Of a stretch of DNA of 6,937 nucleotides, positions 1-5,155 are shown one piece after another. The translations under genes and the position numbers were made by a program. The notes below the pieces were generated by a model. The model had not been told where the DNA came from, made no database searches, and saw only the letters and a program-made list of their open reading frames with translations. Origin of the DNA: Bacteroidales bacterium UBA3816. Lineage in GTDB: Bacteria; Bacteroidota; Bacteroidia; Bacteroidales; P3. Every line of letters begins with the position of its first letter. Position 1 is the stretch's first letter. Location of the stretch: NCBI GenBank assembly GCA_002368955.1, contig DFDY01000163.1:1-6937 (forward strand), written 5' to 3'.

Positions 1-139
1 ACTTCTATAAATCACCCAGAAGGGGTGAGACTATTAATAACACGGTACAAGCCGAAGGCGCAGTGCCGTGATACTCAGACGTCAGTAAACTGCGTCCCGA
101 CGGGACGCGACAATGGAAACAAATATATAGAACACACCT
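1..139 (+). repeat. 139-bp structured intergenic repeat, left copy
   Basis: This segment is repeated in inverted orientation at 5418-5556 with a single mismatch (T126 here). It contains no gene. Visible hairpins are: 12-17 with 23-28 (6 bp, 5-nt loop); 41-48 with 63-70 (8 bp including one G-T pair) enclosing GCC-GAA-GGC at 51-59; 78-85 with 90-96 (7 bp, bulged T82, loop TAAA); and 92-99 with 101-108 (perfect 8-bp arms around A100). The last two share bases 92-96, so they exclude each other. Near-terminal inverted repeats TTCTATAAAT (3-12) and the complement of 123-132 match at 9 of 10 positions. The window begins exactly at the repeat, so its true left end is unknown. It reads toward the lipoprotein gene on the same strand. 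It may be a non-autonomous mobile repeat or a transcribed structured element; the choice between these is inference. Confidence 0.93.
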
Positions 140-141
140 TA

Positions 142-266
142 ATAGTTTAAAAAGCCATGACACCTGTCTAATTGCTTATTTTTTAGTTTATACTTTATAG
201 TTTAAAAAGTCTTGACATCTGTCTAATCACTATTAGTTTTTAGTTTTTACTTTATAGTTTAAAAAG
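142..266 (+). repeat. AT-rich imperfect direct repeats, about 55-57 bp period
   Basis: The 13-mer ATAGTTTAAAAAG occurs at 142-154, 197-209 and 254-266. The first two copies continue with similar sequence (TGACAYCTGTCTAAT, then a T-rich stretch ending TTTAGTTTWTAC), giving two full units and a third that is only a start. The third copy runs straight into the TTTG at 267-270 that serves as the -33 box of the following promoter. Together with the 139-bp repeat and the promoter, this fills the gene-free first 324 bases. No function can be assigned. The unit could have arisen by tandem duplication of an upstream promoter region. Confidence 0.8.
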
Positions 267-297
267 TTTGGTGAGTAAGAAATATTTTGTAACTTTG
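267..297 (+). promoter_or_regulatory. Bacteroidota-type promoter for the lipoprotein operon
   Basis: TTTG at 267-270 and TAACTTTG at 290-297 are separated by 19 bases. This matches the known Bacteroidetes primary sigma consensus (TTTG, 19-21 bases, TAnnTTTG). Transcription would start near 302-305, leaving about 20 bases before the ATG at 325. A minimal ATG-TAA lies at 308-313 within that leader. Confidence 0.75.
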
Positions 298-324
298 CAG
301 GCGCAAAATGTAAGTTAAATAACA

Positions 325-1074
325 ATGATAAATAAAAATAAATATATGAAAACTGCCTATCTTATCCCAGTTCTAAGTGCCATGTTGCTCTTCACCGGAT
401 GCAACCTAGAGAGGGGCCGCACCCACCACGAGATTGAAACCGACACCTACACCCTCACCGTCAGCGGCCAGCGCCTGAAGCGTCAAGCACAGGTGGACTC
501 CGTGCCCATCTTTCCGCTCTCCTACTCGGGCGACACCGTGCGCCTCCATGGCAACATACAGGAGGTGGCCCGCCGGCTCCGTTACATATCCGACCACTGG
601 TACAAAACCGGTTTCTCTTATCGCGCCAAAGGCTACTACGTGCTCAACCTGGAACTGATTGGCAAACCGGGCACCGACCGTGCCGCTGTCGCCGGGTCAG
701 CCCTACGCCAACTGGCCAAATGGGGCTATGTCGACATCGACTCCAGCTGGTATCAGCCCGTCTGGGTCTATCGCAAAGGCGACTCCATAGACATCACCGA
801 ACGGCATTATGGCTTCGCCACGGGCGAATACGAATTCCGTGTGCCCGACAGCGTGGTGCAATCCACCGTGGGCAAAGAAACCATCGAGGAACACATGTGG
901 GACTACTACGACTCCAAAAAGCAAGACCCCGAAGAACTCCTAGCCTACTTCTTTGCCAATGGCCTCGACACCATCCATATAGGCGAAAAGTACCTCATCG
1001 TTACCCCCACTCCCACACGGCGCTATCGCCCATTCGTGTTTTTCTTCCCCTACCGTTATGAGCGAAACAAATAG
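325..1074 (+). CDS. putative lipoprotein of unknown function
   Basis: The 249-residue product starts with a short polar stretch and a hydrophobic segment ending LLFTGC, a signal peptidase II-type lipobox with Cys26 as the lipidation site. The protein is therefore probably anchored in the cell envelope. The ATG at 346 (Met8) is an equally good start and gives a more usual signal peptide beginning MKTAYLIP; the ATG at 325 lies close to the inferred transcription start. The mature part is mixed, rich in Tyr, Trp and Arg, with no transmembrane segment after the signal, and ends with an aromatic and basic tail (RPFVFFFPYRYERNK). I recognise no domain. It overlaps the next gene by 17 bases, so the two are probably translated together and may act together. 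Its promoter is at 267-297. Confidence 0.85.
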   Translation: MINKNKYMKTAYLIPVLSAMLLFTGCNLERGRTHHEIETDTYTLTVSGQRLKRQAQVDSVPIFPLSYSGDTVRLHGNIQEVARRLRYISDHWYKTGFSYRAKGYYVLNLELIGKPGTDRAAVAGSALRQLAKWGYVDIDSSWYQPVWVYRKGDSIDITERHYGFATGEYEFRVPDSVVQSTVGKETIEEHMWDYYDSKKQDPEELLAYFFANGLDTIHIGEKYLIVTPTPTRRYRPFVFFFPYRYERNK

Positions 1075-1606
1075 GTTCGAAACGCACGTCCGCCAGGACC
1101 TATATAAGTACCTCCTCTCTGTGGGCGAGGTGGACCAGCGCCTGCCCGAGGCGGTGGACATAGAGGAGAAATACCGCGCGGTGGCGGAATCCTATCTGGC
1201 CGACGGGGTGCGTGAGTTTGCCAACTACCCCACCGTAAGCCTCGGATGGATGATGTACATCGGCATGGCGGTGGCCCGCTTTTGGGACGACGACTGGGCT
1301 ATATACGACCATCTGGACGACCTCTACCTGTACATGCGCTCCAAGAGCGGCTACGACCTGCTGGACGAGTACGTCAGGGGAGAGGTGCTAGGATTGAAGC
1401 AGCCCGACTTTGACACCACCGAGCAACTGGTGCAGGAGTGCGCCGAGCGTACCTACAGCCTGTTGCTGCACCAGCGTTTGGAATCGGGCACCGAGGCGGC
1501 CTTCCGAGGCTACGTGGCCTGCCTGCACCAGCTCTACCTCATGGGAGCCTACGTGCAGCTGCACCGCATGGGCTACCACATGGTCAACGCCCTAGCGGCC
1601 AACTAA
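1058..1606 (+). CDS. helix-rich hypothetical protein, possibly conserved in Bacteroidales
   Basis: This 182-residue soluble protein begins inside the 3' end of the lipoprotein gene, and its stop is TAA at 1604-1606. The N-terminal half is acidic and helical (RQDLYKYLLSVGEVDQRLPE, residues 12-31). It is followed by a mildly hydrophobic stretch, YPTVSLGWMMYIGMAVARFW (57-76), and then the acidic DDDW. The C-terminal part, from about residue 120, is again helical with an amphipathic end (LYLMGAYVQLHRMGYHMVNAL). There is no signal peptide, and residues 57-76 are too polar and Gly-rich to be a confident membrane span. From memory the general pattern resembles uncharacterised Bacteroides proteins of about 180 residues, but I cannot name a family. 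The 17-base overlap suggests translational coupling. A strong hairpin lies 22 bases downstream. Confidence 0.85.
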   Translation: MSETNRFETHVRQDLYKYLLSVGEVDQRLPEAVDIEEKYRAVAESYLADGVREFANYPTVSLGWMMYIGMAVARFWDDDWAIYDHLDDLYLYMRSKSGYDLLDEYVRGEVLGLKQPDFDTTEQLVQECAERTYSLLLHQRLESGTEAAFRGYVACLHQLYLMGAYVQLHRMGYHMVNALAAN

Positions 1607-1627
1607 CATTTCCACAAAAATGCCACC

Positions 1628-1674
1628 ATGATTTTAGCCGAAGCGGCACCCCTTGCCACCTCGGCTAAAATTAT
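1628..1674. terminator. hairpin after the 325-1606 operon, probable terminator
   Basis: Bases 1628-1641 (ATGATTTTAGCCGA) pair with 1661-1674 over 14 positions with one G-T wobble. An inner stem, GGCA 1645-1648 with TGCC 1654-1657, sits in the loop. It lies 22 bases after the stop at 1606 and between convergent genes. The 3' side continues T-rich but without a clean U run, so termination is an inference from position and stem strength. Confidence 0.55.
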
Positions 1675-1758
1675 GTATCTTGTTAATTTAGAATTTTGCT
1701 TTTCGTTGAAATACAATGATTTTTCAACCTTATGCAAGTCGCATCCACGAATGGCCCA

Positions 1759-1853
1759 CTTCCCGCCCGCACCTGCCCCACATCCCATACGCTACCGACC
1801 CGTCCCGTAAGCGAGGGGACTGCGTTGGGGATGTTTTCTTCAAGGGCAGGGAA
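1759..1853. repeat. long imperfect inverted repeat in the convergent spacer
   Basis: Nested arms are visible: CTTCCC 1759-1764 with GGGAAG 1848-1853 (or, using overlapping bases, CCTGCCC 1772-1778 with GGGCAGG 1844-1850), CATCCCATACGC 1781-1792 with GCGTTGGGGATG 1822-1833 (imperfect), and GTCCC 1802-1806 with GGGAC 1816-1820. The outermost pair competes with the next one. The remainder of the 1607-1965 spacer holds the hairpin at 1628-1674, a small TGCCC-TAC-GGGCA hairpin at 1881-1893 and the palindrome at 1905-1922. Short ORFs on both strands here look like accidents of composition. Confidence 0.5.
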
Positions 1854-1904
1854 GACACACTGTCGAAGCAAGGGGCTTTTTGCCCTACGGGCAGGAGATG
1901 TCAG

Positions 1905-1922
1905 TCTAATATGAATATTAGA
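1905..1922. repeat. AT-rich palindrome TCTAATAT-GA-ATATTAGA
   Basis: Perfect 8-bp arms flank a 2-base centre. It lies 43 bases beyond the stop of the minus-strand peroxidase gene, so it may help end that transcript. It is too AT-rich and tight-looped to be a convincing terminator and could equally be a protein-binding site. Confidence 0.45.
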
Positions 1923-1965
1923 TTGTTAATTGTGCCTGAGGCCAGCCGTTGGGGGGCGAAGGGCG

Positions 1966-2451
1966 TTAGAGTACTTTAGCGATGATGGGGTCGAGCCTCT
2001 CGGGGGTGACTATGCTGCCGTAGCGGCCAATGACGTTGCCATCGCGGTCCAAAAGGAATTTGGTGAAGTTCCATTTGATTTTGCTGCCCAGCAGACCACG
2101 GCCCTTCTTTTGGCTCTTGAGCCACTGGTAGATGGGGTGGGCGTTGGGGCCGTTGACGTCGATTTTGGAGAACATTTGGAAGGTGACACCGTAGTTGACC
2201 AAACAGGTGGAGGCAATCTCGTTTTCGCTGCCGGGCTCTTGGTTGGCAAACTGGTTGCAGGGGAAACCGAGGATGACCAGCCCTTTGTCATGATATTTCT
2301 CGTAGAGGGTTTCAAGACCTTCGTACTGAGGCGAGAAGCCACATTTGCTTGCCGTGTTGACAATGAGGACTATCTTGCCGCGGTACTCTTCCATGCTGAT
2401 TTCTTTCTTCTGAAGGCTGAGGGCCTTGAAGTCGTAGAATTTCTGTTTCAT
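1966..2451 (-). CDS. gpx: glutathione peroxidase family thiol peroxidase
   Basis: This 161-residue single-domain protein has a normal length for bacterial members of the family. It reduces hydrogen peroxide or organic hydroperoxides with a thiol donor. The catalytic tetrad is visible: Cys37 in NTASKCGF, Gln71 after the FPCNQF motif, and Trp127-Asn128 in WNFTKF. Cys83 in the segment ending CLVNYGVTF matches the resolving cysteine of yeast Gpx3 (Cys82), so the protein is probably a two-cysteine, thioredoxin-dependent enzyme rather than a true glutathione user (inference from that alignment by eye). Selenocysteine is not used, since the codon is TGC/TGT-type Cys. No signal peptide is present, so it should be cytoplasmic. 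It is the second gene of an operon, 11 bases after ohrR, and is probably derepressed when OhrR is oxidised. Confidence 0.95.
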   Translation of the reverse strand: MKQKFYDFKALSLQKKEISMEEYRGKIVLIVNTASKCGFSPQYEGLETLYEKYHDKGLVILGFPCNQFANQEPGSENEIASTCLVNYGVTFQMFSKIDVNGPNAHPIYQWLKSQKKGRGLLGSKIKWNFTKFLLDRDGNVIGRYGSIVTPERLDPIIAKVL

Positions 2452-2462
2452 AATATTGATTT

Positions 2463-2891
2463 TTAAATGATTATTTTTTCAAGCAGTGATTTCAGTTGCA
2501 GGGCCTCGTCGAGGGTGAGGTTGACGCAGGAACTGATTTTGGCAGGCACTTCGATGGCCTGTTTGCGCAGGGCTTTGCCCTCGGGAGTGATGCTGACAAT
2601 GGTTTCGCGTTCGTCTTTCCTGCCGCGCTGGCGGAAGATGAGGCCGTTGGACTCCATCTTCTTGAGCATGGGGGTGAGGGTTCCGGTGTCGAGGTGCACA
2701 TATTCGCCTATCTGCGACACGGTCAGCTCCTTGTGCTCCCACATCACCATCATGGTGATATACTGCGTGTAGGTCAGTCCCAAGGGGTCGAGGAATGGCT
2801 TATAGCGTCTGACCACCTCTTTGGCCGCCGCGTAGAGGGGAAAACAGAGTTGGTTTTCTAGTTTCAGCGCATCGTATTTTGTGGGTTTCAT
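2463..2891 (-). CDS. ohrR: OhrR-type MarR family peroxide-sensing repressor
   Basis: The 142-residue product is a MarR family winged-helix dimeric repressor. The sensing Cys16 lies in ENQLCFPLYAAAK, the OhrR hallmark. Tyr20, Tyr30 and Tyr41 sit at the same offsets from it (+4, +14, +25) as Tyr19, Tyr29 and Tyr40 from Cys15 in Bacillus subtilis OhrR, where they hydrogen-bond the reactive cysteine. A second Cys122, 106 residues on, corresponds in spacing to Cys127 of Xanthomonas OhrR (Cys22/Cys127), pointing to the two-cysteine disulfide-forming class. The DNA-binding region spans about 55-100: VSQIGEYVHLDTGTLTPMLK (58-77), then the wing with RKDERE (91-96). It is first in an operon with gpx and probably represses both. 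Classical OhrR partners with Ohr, which is absent here. Confidence 0.93.
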   Translation of the reverse strand: MKPTKYDALKLENQLCFPLYAAAKEVVRRYKPFLDPLGLTYTQYITMMVMWEHKELTVSQIGEYVHLDTGTLTPMLKKMESNGLIFRQRGRKDERETIVSITPEGKALRKQAIEVPAKISSCVNLTLDEALQLKSLLEKIII

Positions 2892-2922
2892 CTTGCAGTT
2901 CCTTTCTTATTAAATTCGAGTG

Positions 2923-2953
2923 CAAATATACAAAGAAAAATCATTGTGCGAAA
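2923..2953 (-). promoter_or_regulatory. promoter of the ohrR-gpx operon
   Basis: On the minus strand TATATTTG occupies 2930-2923, a perfect TAnnTTTG -7 box. About 20 bases upstream is TTTCG (2953-2949), a partial match to the -33 TTTG. The ohrR ATG is 31 bases further down. GTGCAAATA (2920-2928) and GTGCGAAATA (2946-2955) form an imperfect direct repeat across the two boxes. Confidence 0.65.
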
Positions 2954-2960
2954 TAAAATA

Positions 2961-2981
2961 GTATAAAATTTAATTGCATAC
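2961..2981. promoter_or_regulatory. candidate OhrR operator palindrome
   Basis: The 21 bases have the form GTATnnAATT-T-AATTnnATAC, with 8 of 10 half-site positions symmetric. The core AATT-N-AATT with flanking CA resembles the TACAATT-AATTGTA operator described for B. subtilis OhrR (recalled, not checked). It sits just upstream of the -33 region of the ohrR promoter. The spacer is very AT-rich, so chance symmetry is possible. Confidence 0.4.
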
Positions 2982-3096
2982 GACTAAAAATATTTATAAT
3001 ATTCTGTATTATAGTTATATGTAATGGTATTAAAAAGTGTTAATCTGGGATTTTAGTGGTTTGTTTTCTTTCTGTTATTTTCGTCTTTTGATTTCT

Positions 3097-3130
3097 TTTG
3101 TCTGCGATTTCAGAAAAATGTGTATATTTG
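3097..3130 (+). promoter_or_regulatory. Bacteroidota-type promoter for the 3156 ORF
   Basis: TTTG at 3097-3100 and TATATTTG at 3123-3130 are 22 bases apart, slightly longer than the usual 19-21. The predicted start near 3136 leaves a leader of about 20 bases before the ATG at 3156, the same arrangement as at the lipoprotein operon. This promoter is the main support for the following ORF being real. Confidence 0.6.
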
Positions 3131-3155
3131 CAGGTTGAAATAAATAGATATTTTT

Positions 3156-3497
3156 ATGTTGCAGAATGAGTTGCCTACCTATATAATTGTTCTTCCCCAA
3201 CAGGCCAAGGTGGCCTTTGTGGCCACTAGTATAGGGGCAGTGGCTCGGACTTCGGGAAAGTCCTATGGTGGGGTATATGACCGCAAGGTGCGCCGGGGAC
3301 TGATTTTCAACTATATTTATCCCTGCTATGACACTCTGTACACCAATAGTCGAGAGAATTTTGTGGCAGATTTGTTGCAATGTTTGGACAATTGGGAGGG
3401 GGGGGCAGTCATGAGCAACACCACTGTATATCAAGGAGCCACGCAGGTGGTTGGGCGCCCAGTTTGTCGTTATGGAATGCCGAACTTGGGGCGCTAG
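3156..3497 (+). CDS. small hypothetical protein
   Basis: The 113-residue ORF has a well-placed promoter and codon choices resembling the neighbouring genes. No domain is recognised. The first 60 residues alternate hydrophobic and basic segments (PTYIIVLPQQAKVAFVATSI at 7-26, then a basic DRKVRRG and FNYIYPCYDTLYTN), and no signal peptide or clear membrane span is seen. The stretch ENFVADLLQCLDNWEGG looks helical. The reading frame crosses a G8 tract at 3398-3405: seven Gs would stop it within a few codons, and nine would replace the C-terminal part and run on to a stop near 3520-3525. The downstream enzyme gene begins 86 bases later with no obvious promoter, so co-transcription is possible. 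It could still be a non-coding transcript with a chance ORF. Confidence 0.55.
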   Translation: MLQNELPTYIIVLPQQAKVAFVATSIGAVARTSGKSYGGVYDRKVRRGLIFNYIYPCYDTLYTNSRENFVADLLQCLDNWEGGAVMSNTTVYQGATQVVGRPVCRYGMPNLGR

Positions 3498-3519
3498 GCG
3501 GCAAGTGGCCCCATTGTTT
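3487..3519 (+). terminator. weak GC-rich hairpin at the end of the 3156 ORF
   Basis: TGGGGC at 3487-3492 can pair with GCCCCA at 3508-3513, followed by TTGTTT. The stem overlaps the stop codon and has a 15-base loop, so it is at best a partial terminator. Confidence 0.3.
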
Positions 3520-3583
3520 GTAGGCGGAAAGGTGCGGGTGATGGATGGAGTAAAAGTTTTATTGTAGTATTATATTTTTTGTT

Positions 3584-4525
3584 ATGAAAAAGTACACTCA
3601 CGCATGGTTGGCTTTTATGGCCATTAAGAGGCTCCAGTATGCCAATATTCCTGAAGCTTATAAGGCTGATGCCGTGGCGTTGGTCAAATGGTTCAAGGAC
3701 TACCGCGACTTTGTCATCAAGGGGTCGTGGTATCCCGATGCGGTGTTTAAGGATATGTCTACCAGCCATATCCTCAAGTATCGTCCCAACGAAAAATCGA
3801 CTGACGACCGTTTCAAGAAATTGCCAGGCACGCTGGGGATGTACGAGCTGGGCAAGTCTTCTCCGCTGTATGGCAAGCCATTCACTATTGAGGACGGCAA
3901 TCTGGCTGACCGCTGCGAGTCGCTCGCACATGCCATCGTCGACAGTTTTAAGATACTGCGCATGGAGGAGAAAGGTAACCCGGTGGCCCCCACGGGCAAC
4001 CACATCGCCATGCGGTTCTTTATCCTCAGCCACTATATTGCCGACTGCCATATGCCGCTGCACTGCGATTGCCGGGCTTTCTCGTCGGGCGACAACGTGC
4101 ACGGTTTCATCGAGACTCAGTGGGACAACCAGGTGAAGAAGTCCTATGATGTGGACACAGCCAACGAGCGTTTCTTCTATGACCCCGAGGGCTATCCTTT
4201 GAAACTGAAGATTACGCCGCTGATGCAGCAGGTGGAGGACGACCTGGAGAACCGTGAATATCTGCACGGCTGGGGCTCTGGCAACGGCAATGTGTGGGAC
4301 TATATGAGTTCGTTGTCGCAGTATTCCTACCTGATGGCCTACCGCATGATTCCCGCCCAGTATGACGAGACCAACTTGACCAAGGCCATATACAAGACCA
4401 CCGAAGAGTGGCAGCACTTTGAAGAGTACAGCCGCATTATCTTCTCCGATGCCATTGACTCCATCGCCCGCGTGTGGCTTCATGTCTGGATTCGCTACCG
4501 CAAGTGGGCCACGGGCAAAGAGTAG
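3584..4525 (+). CDS. zinc-dependent phospholipase C / S1-P1 nuclease superfamily protein
   Basis: The 313-residue product carries the trinuclear zinc-site pattern of this fold. Using Bacillus cereus PLC numbering from memory (His14, Asp55, His69, His118, Asp122, His128, His142, Glu146), candidates here are His6, Asp52, His62, His150, Asp154, His160, His173 and Glu177. The spacings H-x3-D, D-x5-H and H-x3-E are exactly kept (HYIADCHMPLH at 150-160; HGFIE at 173-177). THAWLAFMAIKRL at the start resembles the SHLWIVNRAIDIM segment of PLC. Known relatives are secreted and use the free amino group of the mature N-terminal Trp1 as a ligand. Here there is no signal peptide, no Trp1 equivalent, and an in-frame TAA at 3551 rules out a longer start. 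Substrate (phospholipid, nucleic acid or other phosphoester) cannot be told, and the protein is predicted cytoplasmic. Confidence 0.85.
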   Translation: MKKYTHAWLAFMAIKRLQYANIPEAYKADAVALVKWFKDYRDFVIKGSWYPDAVFKDMSTSHILKYRPNEKSTDDRFKKLPGTLGMYELGKSSPLYGKPFTIEDGNLADRCESLAHAIVDSFKILRMEEKGNPVAPTGNHIAMRFFILSHYIADCHMPLHCDCRAFSSGDNVHGFIETQWDNQVKKSYDVDTANERFFYDPEGYPLKLKITPLMQQVEDDLENREYLHGWGSGNGNVWDYMSSLSQYSYLMAYRMIPAQYDETNLTKAIYKTTEEWQHFEEYSRIIFSDAIDSIARVWLHVWIRYRKWATGKE

Positions 4526-4557
4526 TGCGGAAATTCTGAATTCCTCGATACGGAGAG

Positions 4558-4605
4558 ACTAAAGCTATTTGGGTTTGATTCCCAATAGTTTTGTGCTCCT
4601 TTTTC
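4558..4605. terminator. probable bidirectional terminator
   Basis: CTATTTGGG (4565-4573) pairs with CCCAATAG (4581-4588) with one bulged T. The stem is flanked by an A-rich left side and TTTT on the right, with further T-rich sequence at 4600-4604. It lies 33 bases after the zinc-enzyme stop and between two converging genes, so it could end transcripts from both sides. Confidence 0.6.
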
Positions 4606-4666
4606 CCTAAAAACAGGTGTTCCCATCTTGTGCTATGTGTTCGGCCTTGACGGGGGCAGCTTGGTT

Positions 4667-5138
4667 TCACTTGCTGGCGGGCATGTCACCCCACCAGCCG
4701 TGGACGAGGTCCCAGTGCTCGTCATAGACAAACTCGAAGTAGGGCAGTGAGAATTCCTTCTCCAGTAGCTCTGTCAGCTCGTCTTGAATGGGCTCGACCC
4801 AATGGCCTACCAGGACAATGAATCTGTTGATGGTCCATGCCACCCGGCCACGAGGAATCTGGGTATAGTCACCTTTGAACTTGGTTTCTGTCTGTTTGGC
4901 TTGGGCGAGAAAATATTCTTTGGCCTATACCTGACGGTGCAGTTGAGGATAGTTGATGAATGGTTTTCCTTACTCGGCAGCATCCTCCACCTCGCGGGGT
5001 TAGCTCTTTCTTTCTAACCCCCAAAAAGGTATAGCTCTCAGGGTCGTACCAAAAGATGCCTACACAGGGCATCTGTTGGTCGAAGGAACCCATGTCCGCC
5101 ATCTGTGCTTAATGCTGTTCTTCAGTTAGTTTTTCCAT
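4667..5138 (-). pseudogene. decayed gene for an approximately 157-residue protein of unknown function
   Basis: Read on the minus strand from ATG 5138, the frame gives MEKLTEEQH, a TAA stop (5111-5109), then ADMGSFDQQMPCVGIFWYD and on to KKELTP. Near 4994-5000 coding continues in the next frame as REVEDAAE, TAA (4972-4970), GKPFINYPQLHRQV, TAG (4927-4925), AKEYFLAQAKQ, KFKGDYTQIPRGRVAW and through to MPASK and TGA at 4669-4667. The two pieces read as one continuous protein-like sequence, with three nonsense codons and one frameshift (one base gained or two lost). The intact ancestor would be about 157 residues, rich in Trp, Tyr and acidic residues, without a signal peptide. From memory it resembles hypothetical proteins of Bacteroidales; no function is known to me. 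It follows the S4-domain gene by 15 bases, so it was probably once its operon partner. The other genes here end at TAA, TAG and TGA, which argues against stop-codon reassignment. Confidence 0.85.
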
Positions 5139-5141
5139 GTT

Positions 5142-5155
5142 AACTCTCAACTCTC
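5142..5155. repeat. two heptamer units between the S4 gene and the pseudogene
   Basis: Two perfect AACTCTC units fill the 15-base gap between the S4-domain gene and the pseudogene. The TGA stop of the S4 gene (5156-5154 on the minus strand) is formed by the TCA of the second unit. The unit is the same as in the long array at 5581-5709. Confidence 0.8.

Noticed and set aside
1603..1871. Short minus-strand ORFs of about 60 residues in the convergent spacer
   Set aside because: They run through inverted repeats, lack a promoter and overlap one another in different frames. They could be relics of a repeat but cannot be supported as genes.
1930..2466. 178-residue plus-strand ORF
   Set aside because: It mirrors the glutathione peroxidase gene on the opposite strand and shows no recognisable motif.
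3075..3434. 119-residue minus-strand ORF
   Set aside because: It crosses the plus-strand promoter at 3097-3130 and begins within the G-rich stretch of the opposite ORF, with no promoter of its own.
3494..4483. 329-residue minus-strand ORF
   Set aside because: It is antisense to the zinc-enzyme gene, whose ligand motifs make the plus strand the coding one. The minus frame has a composition typical of an antisense shadow.
4784..5017. 77-residue plus-strand ORF
   Set aside because: It lies antisense to the pseudogene, whose minus-strand reading explains the sequence better.
4667..5138. Stop-codon reassignment rather than a pseudogene
   Set aside because: Both TAA and TAG occur inside the frame, a frameshift is also needed, and neighbouring genes end normally at TAA, TAG and TGA.
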